From Rickettsiales bacterium (GTDB lineage: Bacteria; Pseudomonadota; Alphaproteobacteria; Rickettsiales; Rickettsiaceae): a stretch of 7,208 bases of DNA. Shown here one piece after another: positions 1 through 6,029 of the stretch. The stretch is from the NCBI GenBank assembly GCA_947453775.1, contig CANGHM010000026.1, forward strand, positions 1 to 7,208, written 5' to 3'. The notes below the pieces were generated by a model that was not told the origin of the DNA, made no database searches, and saw nothing but the letters and a program-made list of their open reading frames with translations. The position numbers and the translations under genes are program-made. Each line of letters starts with the position of its first letter. The stretch's first letter is position 1.

Positions 1-74
1 GAAATGGGAAAGCACTTCAATATGACATCAGTGGGGGCGTATTACTGGTTAAAAAAACTAGGATACAGCTATAA

Positions 75-81
75 AAAAAAG
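75..81 (+). other. A AAA AAG slippery heptamer at the transposase frame change
   Basis: Eight A residues (73-80) followed by G (81) form the heptamer A AAA AAG in the correct register of the upstream frame (codons 76-78 AAA and 79-81 AAG). A one-base backward slip here moves decoding to the frame that encodes the catalytic domain. The -1 frame is closed upstream by TAA at 72-74 and the zero frame ends at TAG 115-117, so the overlap is short. Some IS630-family elements are known to use programmed -1 frameshifting at A-rich sites. An AGGA at 60-63 lies 11 bases upstream, resembling the spacing of the stimulatory Shine-Dalgarno in dnaX. CCTTT (82-86) can pair with AAAGG (105-109), but this stem is weak. 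Confidence 0.6.
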
Positions 82-485
82 CCTTTAGACATTTGGAAGC
101 AAGCAAAGGGAGGATAGATGAGTATCAAGAAAGCATAAAAGACATAGCTGCTGAAAAGCTCGTATATATCGATGAAAGCGGCATTGATATAAGCCCTTGT
201 AAAGATAAAGGCTGGGGCAAAAAGGGTCAGGTGCCACTTGGTAAAAAAAGTGGTAAATATTATCAAAGAACTAATATTGTTGCTGGATATGTCAACAAAA
301 AGAGCATAGCGCGGATGGTTTTTAATTCCTCTTGTGCAACACATTATTATTCGAAACTTGGGTGGGAAGAATTTTTAATTAAAGAGTTGGAGCCTGGACA
401 AGTTGTTGTAATGGATAATGCCTCGTTTCATAAGTCACAAAAGATAAGAGAATTGATTGAATCTACAGGATGCGAGCTTATTTCC

Positions 486-515
486 CTACCACCTTTTTTT
501 CTACCACCTTATTGT
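486..515 (+). repeat. 15-bp in-frame tandem duplication inside the transposase
   Basis: Two adjacent 15-base units, 486-500 and 501-515, both begin CTACCACCTT and encode LPPFF and LPPYC. IS630 transposases normally have a single LPPYSP-type motif here, before the catalytic Glu. Removing one unit restores the usual 34-residue spacing between the second Asp and the Glu. The first copy ends in seven T residues, consistent with replication slippage. Confidence 0.85.
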
Positions 516-653
516 CCAAATTTAAACCCAATAGAAAAATTCTGGGCCAATATGAAGAGATGAATTAAAGATCAAATCAACAATTTTGATAAACTCCTTG
601 ATGTCTTGACGGCTTTCTTTAATGCGCAAACTTCAACTTAATTCACTATAGAT

Positions 654-1262
654 TTATAAGCTAGTGCTAGCCGTCATAAGAGCTCTTTTATCTATAACGT
701 GGTCAACAATACCAAAAGTTTTGGCTTCATTTGGGCTCATAAAATTATCTCGCTCCATGCTACGTTCAATAACGCCAATTTTTTGACCGGTATACTGATG
801 ATATAGATCGTTTAATAAAGCTTTGATTTTCAACGTCTCTTTAGCGTGAATTTCAATGTCAGTAGCTTGGCCTCTAAATCCTCCAGATGGTTGATGTATC
901 ATGACTCTGCTATTAGTTAAAGCGTAGCGCATTCCTTTTTCCCCAGCTGCTAATAAAAGTGAGCCCATCGAGCACGCTTGTCCAAGACATACAGTAGAAA
1001 CTTTAGGCTTAATATAGCGCATAGTATCGTGAATAGCTAGTCCAGCGGTAACAACTCCCCCAGGGGAGTTAATATACATATGGATATCTTTATCAGGGCT
1101 TTCAGACTCTAAGAAAAGCAATTGGGCTACAATTACATTTGCCATGTAATCTTCCACTTGGCCGCAAACAAAAATAATACGCTCTTTTAATAGTCTGGAA
1201 TATATATCGTAAGAGCGTTCGCCTCTGCCAGTTTGTTCAACAACTATGGGTATGAAAGACAT
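654..1262 (-). CDS. clpP: ATP-dependent Clp protease proteolytic subunit ClpP
   Basis: This is a 202-residue serine peptidase of family S14. It assembles as two stacked heptameric rings and degrades proteins delivered by ClpX or ClpA in the cytoplasm. The whole family pattern is present: N-terminal [23 protein letters not shown], the INSPGG motif near residues 64-69, catalytic Ser98 in GQACSMGS, His123 in VMIHQPSGG, and Asp172 in ERDNFMSP. These are offset by one from mature E. coli ClpP (97/122/171). There is no long N-terminal propeptide, so the protein may need little processing. The ATG at 1262 follows the tig stop by 23 bases, and no clear Shine-Dalgarno is seen, so translation probably depends on the tig transcript. 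The gene normally has clpX downstream; here the next thing after its TAA (656-654) is a convergent IS630 remnant 12 bases away. The last residues (TASTSL) are not conserved and could be affected by the insertion. Confidence 0.97.
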   Translation of the reverse strand: MSFIPIVVEQTGRGERSYDIYSRLLKERIIFVCGQVEDYMANVIVAQLLFLESESPDKDIHMYINSPGGVVTAGLAIHDTMRYIKPKVSTVCLGQACSMGSLLLAAGEKGMRYALTNSRVMIHQPSGGFRGQATDIEIHAKETLKIKALLNDLYHQYTGQKIGVIERSMERDNFMSPNEAKTFGIVDHVIDKRALMTASTSL

Positions 1263-1285
1263 AATATTTTAGCTTAAATTTAATA

Positions 1286-2635
1286 TTAGTACATATTTTT
1301 TTCAGTTTCATCTTCAATCAACTGAGTTATCTCATTTAATGTATATGTTTTTTCAACTAATTCAATACAGTTATTAATAATATCATGCACAACGCGATGC
1401 TCTAAAGCCTCACCGCCAAAGTCACTCTTAATTCTTCCAGGATTACTAAAATACCAATCCACCATTTGCTGTTGCATGGAGTCGGACAAAGATGAAACGT
1501 GCCTCATAAAGACCCTATTTAAGTCTTCTTGTGTAACGTCAATGTTATTTTGCTGTGCATATTTATTAAGCAACAAACCAACCCTAATACGCCTCTTAGC
1601 AAATTTAATAGCATAGACTTTTAACTCTTCTTGAGTTTTATCTTTTAAGGACTCATCTTCTGCTTGAAATTTTATCATTTGCTTTAAAATGCCATCGACT
1701 TCTTTTTCTTGTATGCTTTTAGGCACAGGAAAAGATAGTACTCCTTCAAGTTTATCAAACAATCTCATCGACAAGAGAATATCAATTTGCCCTTTATATC
1801 TTGCTTCTATGTCTTTACTAATAGCGCTTTTAAATGCTTCTAAAGATTCATAGCCAAAATTAGTTGCAAAAGCATCATCTAAAGTTGGTTCTACGGCTTT
1901 ATGCACCGAATGAATTTTAACTTGATAGGAAACTTTTTTGCCAGCTATATTAGAATTTTCAAAACTAGATGGATACTCTATTGTAAATTCTAGTTCATCT
2001 TGTGCCTTTTTGCCAGTCAATTCCTTATTGAATTTGTCCGATAAGAATAAATCTTTATCTAATCTAAACATTACCTGATTGAGTGGTTTAGCTGGAAAGG
2101 TTATGCCACCTTCTATTTGGCCTTTAAGGTCTATTGTTATAGCTGAATCTTTTTTACTTTTGCTATCTACTATTTCATAAGTAACATTTCGCTCGACAAT
2201 AGATTTTAGCTCTTTTTCTATTTCTTCTTGAGGAATATCAGCTAATAAAGGTTTTTCAATGCTAATTCCTTTTAAATCCGGAATGGAAAATTCAGGAAAA
2301 ACCTCAAACAATAATGTAAAACTGATACTTTCGTTCTCTTTGCGATTAAAATCTTCTATTTTGGGCTCAGTAACTAAGTTCAGATCTTGTATTATATCTT
2401 TTACTTTTTGATTGATTAGATCTTGCTCAACATCTTGGCGCACAGATGGGCCAAACTTTTGCCTAATTAAAACCTCTGGAGCTTTACCTGGTCTGTAACC
2501 AGGAATCCTAGCTGCCATTTGAGCTTCTAAAATTTTACTATTAAACTCATTTAGTATTTCAGTTTCAGAAATAGAAATCATTACTTTATGATCTAAATTA
2601 TTTTCTTTTTCGATTGGCTGCTGATTAATGCTCAT
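1286..2635 (-). CDS. tig: Trigger factor, ribosome-associated chaperone and prolyl isomerase
   Basis: This 449-residue protein is slightly longer than E. coli trigger factor (432). The N-terminal ribosome-binding domain carries the signature loop GYRPGKAP (residues 46-53), which docks on ribosomal protein L23 in known homologues. An FKBP-type peptidyl-prolyl isomerase domain follows at roughly 160-245 (ITIDLKGQIEGG, then FTIEYPSSF...NIAGKKVSYQVKIHSV). The C-terminal helical substrate-binding arms occupy about 250-440, starting with PTLDDAFATNFGYESLEAFK. It binds nascent chains at the exit tunnel and helps folding. The ATG at 2635 lies 32 bases after the encoded CCA of tRNA-Leu, with no evident Shine-Dalgarno in the leader. 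The gene is followed by clpP with a 23-base gap; a tig-clpP pairing is common in bacteria and couples folding with proteolysis. The stop is TAA. The frame is intact and nothing essential looks missing. Confidence 0.96.
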   Translation of the reverse strand: MSINQQPIEKENNLDHKVMISISETEILNEFNSKILEAQMAARIPGYRPGKAPEVLIRQKFGPSVRQDVEQDLINQKVKDIIQDLNLVTEPKIEDFNRKENESISFTLLFEVFPEFSIPDLKGISIEKPLLADIPQEEIEKELKSIVERNVTYEIVDSKSKKDSAITIDLKGQIEGGITFPAKPLNQVMFRLDKDLFLSDKFNKELTGKKAQDELEFTIEYPSSFENSNIAGKKVSYQVKIHSVHKAVEPTLDDAFATNFGYESLEAFKSAISKDIEARYKGQIDILLSMRLFDKLEGVLSFPVPKSIQEKEVDGILKQMIKFQAEDESLKDKTQEELKVYAIKFAKRRIRVGLLLNKYAQQNNIDVTQEDLNRVFMRHVSSLSDSMQQQMVDWYFSNPGRIKSDFGGEALEHRVVHDIINNCIELVEKTYTLNEITQLIEDETEKNMY

Positions 2636-2667
2636 AAATTTTTACAAATAATGATGTATTTAAAATT

Positions 2668-2751
2668 TGGTGCGGATGGGGGGACTTGAACCCCCATACC
2701 TTGCGGCGTCAGATTCTAAGTCTGGTGCGTCTGCCATTCCGCCACATCCGC
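2668..2751 (-). tRNA. tRNA-Leu (anticodon UAG)
   Basis: On the - strand the sequence folds as a class II tRNA of 84 bases with an encoded CCA (2670-2668). The acceptor stem is GCGGATG paired with CATCCGC, followed by discriminator A (2671). The anticodon stem is CCAGA/TCTGA around loop CTTAGAA, with anticodon TAG at 2718-2716, reading CUN-type leucine codons. The 13-base variable arm (CGCCGCAAGGTAT) is typical of tRNA-Leu. The T arm is GGGGG TTCAAGT CCCCC. The base pair 27-43 at the end of the anticodon stem is a C-A mismatch, where E. coli leuW has C-G. The gene sits 7 bases after the dapE stop and 32 bases before the tig ATG on the same strand, so it is probably cut out of a longer transcript. 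Confidence 0.97.
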
Positions 2752-2758
2752 TGATTTT

Positions 2759-3934
2759 TTACCGCGCACTAAAGCATTGTAGCAAAAAATTACGATATAT
2801 TCTAGCTAATTTTTGCAAATCTTCGATCAATAAATACTCATCTATTTTATGAGCCATATTATTTGCCAAACCAAATTCTAAAACTGGGCAAAGTTTTACG
2901 ATAAATCTACCATCTGATGCGCCTCCTGAAGTGAGAAATTTGGGCATCTGGCCTATCTCTTTTGTCACTATTTGAGCAAAATCTTGAATATAGGAAATAT
3001 TTTTATCGCACACAAAAGGCAAGACATTGTCGTAAAGCTTGGTAAGTGTAAAATTATTATGATATTTTTGAATAATATTTTCACAAATTTGTTGTAACTT
3101 ATCGCTGCTCTGAAGATTATTATACCTGATATTCAATGAAATTGTGGCTTTACCTGGTATCACATTGCTGGCAATATAGGGGATATCTAAAGAGATAATT
3201 TTTAATTTCGATGCCACAAAGACTTCATCGCCATCATCTAATGATAGGTTAATTAAATCGTTTAAAATTTTTATTGTAACCGATGGGGTATCGAGATAGT
3301 CTTCGTAAGCAGCATGCCCCTGAGTGCCAAAAATCTCTAATTGGAAAGTCACGCTGCCTCTTCTGCCAATTTGCAGAACATCGCCAAAACTTTCATGGTA
3401 AGTTGGTTCGCCAATGATGCAAAAATCTAATTTTTCTCCTTTTTCTTCGAGCCATTTTACCATAGGATCAAGGCCATAAATTGCATCTCCTTCTTCATCT
3501 GAAGTAAGTAAAAAGCTGATAGATCCAGGCTTGTTATCTTGCTTGAGGGCAAAAATTACCTCCTGCACACAAGAAAGCATCGCGGCGATGGCTCCTTTCA
3601 TGTCTACGGTGCCTCGTCCATATAATTTTCCATCTGCTATTTTTGCTTCAAATGGTGCGTGCTGCCAGTTTTCCACCGGTCCAGTCGGCACAACGTCGAT
3701 ATGCCCTGCAAAGCAAATGTTTTTACCACCGTTTCGATATACTGCATATAAGTTTGTAACTTCTTTTGCTCCGCTGCCAAATTTTACTACATGCGCTTCA
3801 AAGCCAAGGTTTTCTAAAAATTGCGCTATATACTCTATACATCCCAAGCTAAGTGGTGTTACAGAAGAGAAATTGACTAATTTTTTTGTCAACTCTATGC
3901 AATCCATGCTAATATCGTCTTTGAAATCATTCAT
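2759..3934 (-). CDS. dapE: Succinyl-diaminopimelate desuccinylase DapE
   Basis: This M20-family metallohydrolase removes succinate from N-succinyl-LL-diaminopimelate to give LL-DAP, for lysine and peptidoglycan. The di-zinc site is complete: His78 and Asp80 in AGHIDVVP, Asp111 in GRGTVDMKG, catalytic Glu147 and metal-binding Glu148 in TSDEEG, Glu176 in GEP, and His362 in AHKIDEY. The lid/dimer domain lies between about 190 and 300 and includes GTQGHAAY, with His207 as the likely active-site residue supplied by the partner subunit. The 391-residue length is slightly above the usual 375-385. The ATG at 3934 is 4 bases after the dapD stop and has AAGAG about 9 bases upstream; the ATG at codon 10 (3907) would give an N-terminus closer to that of relatives (IELTKKLVNFSSVTP) and is a real alternative. 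The gene is likely co-transcribed with dapD; tRNA-Leu follows its TAA by 7 bases. Confidence 0.96.
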   Translation of the reverse strand: MNDFKDDISMDCIELTKKLVNFSSVTPLSLGCIEYIAQFLENLGFEAHVVKFGSGAKEVTNLYAVYRNGGKNICFAGHIDVVPTGPVENWQHAPFEAKIADGKLYGRGTVDMKGAIAAMLSCVQEVIFALKQDNKPGSISFLLTSDEEGDAIYGLDPMVKWLEEKGEKLDFCIIGEPTYHESFGDVLQIGRRGSVTFQLEIFGTQGHAAYEDYLDTPSVTIKILNDLINLSLDDGDEVFVASKLKIISLDIPYIASNVIPGKATISLNIRYNNLQSSDKLQQICENIIQKYHNNFTLTKLYDNVLPFVCDKNISYIQDFAQIVTKEIGQMPKFLTSGGASDGRFIVKLCPVLEFGLANNMAHKIDEYLLIEDLQKLARIYRNFLLQCFSAR

Positions 3935-3938
3935 AATT

Positions 3939-4754
3939 TTATACTCTTAAAAGTTCATTAATTGCAGTTTTTGCTCTAGTTGAGCTATCTACTGTTTTTA
4001 CTATCACGCAGCAAGAAAGTAGTGCTCCATCAGTGCTTGGTAATACGCCAGGTACTACAACGGAAAACTTTGGCACAACGCCGTAAGTTATTTCTTTAGT
4101 TTGGCGGTTGTATATTTTTACCGAGCTGCTTAATATTACCCCGGAAGCAACAACCGCTCCTTCTTCAACCAACACTCCTTCGCTAATTTGCGCTCCTGCG
4201 CCAATAAAACAATCATCTTCAATGATCACTGGTTTGTGGGAAATGGGCTCCAGCACTCCGCCAATTGTTACTCCGCTAGCGATATGACAGCGCTTGCCAA
4301 TTTGCGCACACGAGCCAATTGTGGTCATGCTATCGATCATTGTGGTATCGTCGATATATGCCCCTATATTGATAAAAGATGGCATAACTATAACATTCCT
4401 ACCCAAAAATACTCCATTGCGAATATAAGTATTAGGCACAATTCTAAGATTTTCAAAATCTTGGACCGAAGAGTTGTGGTCAAATCTAGATGGGATTTTA
4501 TCGTAACATTTTAATGCTCCCAAATTGAACTCTTTGTTTTGTGAGAATTTAAAATACAGCAAAATTGCCTTTTTAATATACTCATTTACATGCCATGTGT
4601 TATCTTGTTTAAAGCATGCGCGCTGTTGTCCTTTATTTAATGCGTTTAGCACTTCTAGCAAAAATTGCTGTGACTTGCTAAGCTCTACAGGATCATTTAA
4701 GTAATCTTGCGAATTATCCCAAATATCTTGGATGATGTTTTTATAATTTTGCAA
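3939..4754 (-). CDS. dapD: Tetrahydrodipicolinate N-succinyltransferase DapD
   Basis: This 271-residue enzyme transfers succinate from succinyl-CoA to tetrahydrodipicolinate in the succinylase branch of DAP/lysine synthesis. The N-terminal helical domain spans about 1-95. It is followed by a left-handed beta-helix built of hexapeptide repeats at about 105-235 (RIVPNTYIRNG, MPSFINIGAYID, TIGSCAQIG, GVTIGGVLEP, IIEDDCFIG). The C-terminal cap contains KTAINELLR. Asp141 (TMIDS) is the expected catalytic Asp. Position 189, Glu in the GARSE motif of many relatives, is Gln here (GAGAQISEG), so the protein is divergent in the active-site loop. The start is a TTG at 4754-4752: no ATG lies in frame upstream before a TAG, and AAAGG sits about 11 bases before it. 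The gene opens the dapD-dapE-tRNA-tig-clpP block; a TATAAT -10 lies just upstream. Confidence 0.95.
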   Translation of the reverse strand: MQNYKNIIQDIWDNSQDYLNDPVELSKSQQFLLEVLNALNKGQQRACFKQDNTWHVNEYIKKAILLYFKFSQNKEFNLGALKCYDKIPSRFDHNSSVQDFENLRIVPNTYIRNGVFLGRNVIVMPSFINIGAYIDDTTMIDSMTTIGSCAQIGKRCHIASGVTIGGVLEPISHKPVIIEDDCFIGAGAQISEGVLVEEGAVVASGVILSSSVKIYNRQTKEITYGVVPKFSVVVPGVLPSTDGALLSCCVIVKTVDSSTRAKTAINELLRV

Positions 4755-4782
4755 ATTTTTCAGAACCTTTTTAAACTATGAT

Positions 4783-4788
4783 ATTATA
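4783..4788 (-). promoter_or_regulatory. Candidate -10 box for dapD in the divergent intergenic region
   Basis: The - strand reads TATAAT here, a perfect sigma-70-type -10, about 28 bases upstream of the TTG start of dapD. No convincing -35 is present at 16-18 bases. The + strand TATAAA at 4785-4790 overlaps it and could serve the divergent zinc-ribbon gene. The whole region between the two starts is only 60 bases. In such AT-rich sequence a chance match is quite possible. Confidence 0.4.
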
Positions 4789-4814
4789 AAATCTTAGATA
4801 AATCACCTGATTTT

Positions 4815-5420
4815 ATGTATATAACTTGCAAGAATTGTAAAACAAATTTTTTAATTGACCCTTCAGTGATAGGCCCGCTAGGGCGAAGGGTAAAATGCTC
4901 CAAATGTAGCGCAATATGGCTTCAAGAGTATAAGGCTATTTATAGCACTCAAGAAAATCCTGAGCTTACAATTCCAGAGCAACCGATTATGCGCCCGGGG
5001 CATAGTGCAAATAATTTTTTGCCAGTCGTTATTGAAAACAACACCATCATTACCGCCAAAAAACTATACTTTACACTCTGTTGCGTCATTTTATACTTAG
5101 GATTTTTGCTTCACGTGCATCAATTAACGCAAGAAAATTTGCACTCTAAAAATTCATTAAGACTGAGCATAGTCCAGCAAGATCAACAAGATGGTGCTTT
5201 AATGGTGCGCACGAAAATCACCAACCTAACTAACAAAGCGCTATTTTTACCGCCAATTACTTTGTGCTTGCAAGGGCATAAGGGGCAAAATCTGCAGATC
5301 GATAATTTTCAGCCACAAGTGGTATTAGAGCCGCATACCTGCATTTATGTTATCTCAAAATTTGAAAATATGCCCAAAGAAGTGCGAAATTTTGCTATAA
5401 CCTTAGGAAAAAACCTCTAA
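4815..5420 (+). CDS. MJ0042-type zinc-ribbon membrane protein with DUF3426-like C-terminus
   Basis: This is a 201-residue protein. The N-terminal MJ0042 finger has two CxxC pairs (Cys5/Cys8 and Cys28/Cys31) in ITCKNCKTNFLIDPSVIG...GRRVKCSKCSAIW, expected to bind one zinc. A linker rich in Pro and Asn follows, then one membrane segment at about 84-100 (LYFTLCCVILYLGFLLH). The C-terminal part (about 115-198) is likely periplasmic and resembles the DUF3426 pattern: a VRTKITNLTNKALFLPPI strand pattern, then a FQPQVVLEPHT-type turn and a final beta strand. The topology places the zinc finger in the cytoplasm. The exact role of such proteins is unknown; no enzyme motif is visible. The ATG at 4815 has no good Shine-Dalgarno. 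The RDD protein gene starts 13 bases after its TAA, suggesting a two-gene unit. Domain identification for the finger is confident; the C-terminal assignment is tentative. Confidence 0.88.
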   Translation: MYITCKNCKTNFLIDPSVIGPLGRRVKCSKCSAIWLQEYKAIYSTQENPELTIPEQPIMRPGHSANNFLPVVIENNTIITAKKLYFTLCCVILYLGFLLHVHQLTQENLHSKNSLRLSIVQQDQQDGALMVRTKITNLTNKALFLPPITLCLQGHKGQNLQIDNFQPQVVLEPHTCIYVISKFENMPKEVRNFAITLGKNL

Positions 5421-5433
5421 GAGCTACCTGAAA

Positions 5434-5946
5434 ATGAAAAAACAAATAATATATGCAGATTTCTACACCAGGGCATTTTCAACAACCATAGATTTAATGA
5501 TATTGGCTTTAATCAACTCGGTGATAGATCCCTTTATTAGAGCGAAAAGTTGTATTTTTAGTTTAAGTGATATAATCGCAACACACGGTCTAAAAGCCGA
5601 CAATATCAAGGCTTTGGGGGAATTTTTTTCTTCCTATCAGCCACAAAACGATAAAGAATTTTATGCCATTATGTTTTGTCATATTTTTACTCCCTTAGTG
5701 GAGTTAATGGTGCTGAGTGCATATATGCTATTTTTCTGCTCCCGTTGGGGAAAAACACCTGCTAAATTTATTATGCGTCTGCAGGTAGTAGATGAAAATA
5801 CTTTTGGGTGCCCAAGTATTTGGCAGGTGTGCAAAAGACTGCTCGCAAGCGCTTTTTACCCCATTGGTGTGTGGTTTGCTGTTTTTTCTAAGCGCAAACA
5901 AACCTTGCACGATCTTATTTCTGGCACCGTGGTGGTGAAATCTTAG
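5434..5946 (+). CDS. RDD-family membrane protein
   Basis: This 170-residue inner-membrane protein carries the residues that name the family: Arg13 and Asp20 in YTRAFSTTIDLMIL, and Asp160 in QTLHDLISGTVVV. Hydrophobic segments lie at about 18-33, 80-102 and 136-151, with the typical WGKTPAKFIMRLQVVDE stretch (105-121) after the second. RDD proteins are widespread and mostly uncharacterised; some have been linked to ion or solute transport, but nothing here identifies a substrate. The ATG at 5434 is preceded by AAGAG about 10 bases upstream, which overlaps the stop codon of the zinc-ribbon gene, so the two are probably translated from one mRNA. The stop is TAG. An AT-rich hairpin begins 22 bases downstream and may end the transcript. 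Confidence 0.9.
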   Translation: MKKQIIYADFYTRAFSTTIDLMILALINSVIDPFIRAKSCIFSLSDIIATHGLKADNIKALGEFFSSYQPQNDKEFYAIMFCHIFTPLVELMVLSAYMLFFCSRWGKTPAKFIMRLQVVDENTFGCPSIWQVCKRLLASAFYPIGVWFAVFSKRKQTLHDLISGTVVVKS

Positions 5947-5967
5947 TTTTTGACTCCAAAATATTGC

Positions 5968-5990
5968 AAAATTATTAATAAAATAATTTT
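5968..5990 (+). terminator. AT-only hairpin after the RDD gene, possible weak terminator
   Basis: A perfect 9-bp inverted repeat, AAAATTATT and AATAATTTT, flanks the 5-base loop AATAA. The 3' arm runs into a short T tract (5987-5991). The stem has no G or C, so it would be weak as an intrinsic terminator; it may instead be part of the regulatory cluster ahead of the gene at 6078. Confidence 0.35.
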
Positions 5991-6029
5991 TCAAATATAT
6001 TTGAATATAGTATTGCAATAATATACTAT
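5991..6029. repeat. Cluster of palindromes ahead of the coiled-coil gene
   Basis: TCAAATATATTTGA (5991-6004) is a perfect 14-base palindrome. Next, ATAGTAT (6007-6013) and ATACTAT (6023-6029) are inverted repeats separated by 9 bases, and TATTGCAATA (6011-6020), nested at the left side, is itself a perfect 10-base palindrome. Such sites can be operators for dimeric regulators. AT-rich DNA yields palindromes by chance, so this is suggestive only. The 6007-6029 repeat overlaps the -35 element of the predicted promoter. Confidence 0.45.

Larger units (their letters stand above)
1..641 (+). pseudogene. IS630-family DDE transposase, 3' part, frameshifted and disrupted
   Basis: The 5' end lies outside the window. 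Frame 1 (1-117) gives the end of a helix-turn-helix domain (GKHFNMTS, then WLKKLGYSYKKK) and stops at TAG 115-117. The catalytic half continues in the -1 frame from about 81, reading KKKAFRHLEASKGRIDEY across the join. The three acidic catalytic residues are visible: Asp in VYIDESG (codon 171-173), Asp in VVMDNASFHK (414-416) and Glu in NPIEKFW (534-536). The second Asp and Glu are 39 residues apart, whereas IS630 elements normally have 34; a 15-bp tandem duplication (486-515) accounts for the extra five. A TGA at 561-563 stands where relatives have Trp (KRWIKDQ). Reading through it, the frame continues as IKDQINNFDKLLDVL and ends at TAA 639-641. The join at 75-81 could be programmed frameshifting rather than damage, but the other two changes suggest a dead copy. 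The family call is firm; inactivity is inferred. Confidence 0.92.
1..653 (+). mobile_element. Right-hand part of an IS630-type insertion sequence
   Basis: The element is recognised by its transposase. The left end and left terminal repeat are outside the window. The right end must lie beyond the transposase terminal TAA at 639-641, yet the clpP stop codon begins at 654, so the right terminal repeat is either very short or overlaps the last codons of clpP. IS630/Tc1/mariner elements insert at TA dinucleotides; several TAs are present here (for example in ACTATAG, 645-651), so the exact border cannot be fixed from one copy. The right boundary given is provisional. Confidence 0.6.

Noticed and set aside
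69..344. 91-codon - strand open frame across the transposase
   Set aside because: It is opposite the catalytic half of the IS630 transposase and shows no domain; an antitoxin or regulator role has no support.
561..563. TGA read as Trp, implying an altered genetic code
   Set aside because: The Trp codons checked in tig, dapE, dapD, the zinc-ribbon, RDD and coiled-coil genes are all TGG, and no other gene has an internal TGA. The transposase copy has another clear lesion, so a nonsense mutation is simpler.
2667..2852. Small + strand open frame of 61 codons across the tRNA
   Set aside because: It is the antisense translation of tRNA-Leu and of the dapE 3' end; the GGLEPP start is a well-known artefact of translating tRNA-Leu backwards.
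3531..3950. 139-codon + strand open frame
   Set aside because: It lies wholly antisense to dapE and the dapD end, which have full family motifs; it has no recognisable domain.
4188..4514. 108-codon + strand open frame inside dapD
   Set aside because: It is a shadow of the beta-helix coding region of dapD with no independent support.
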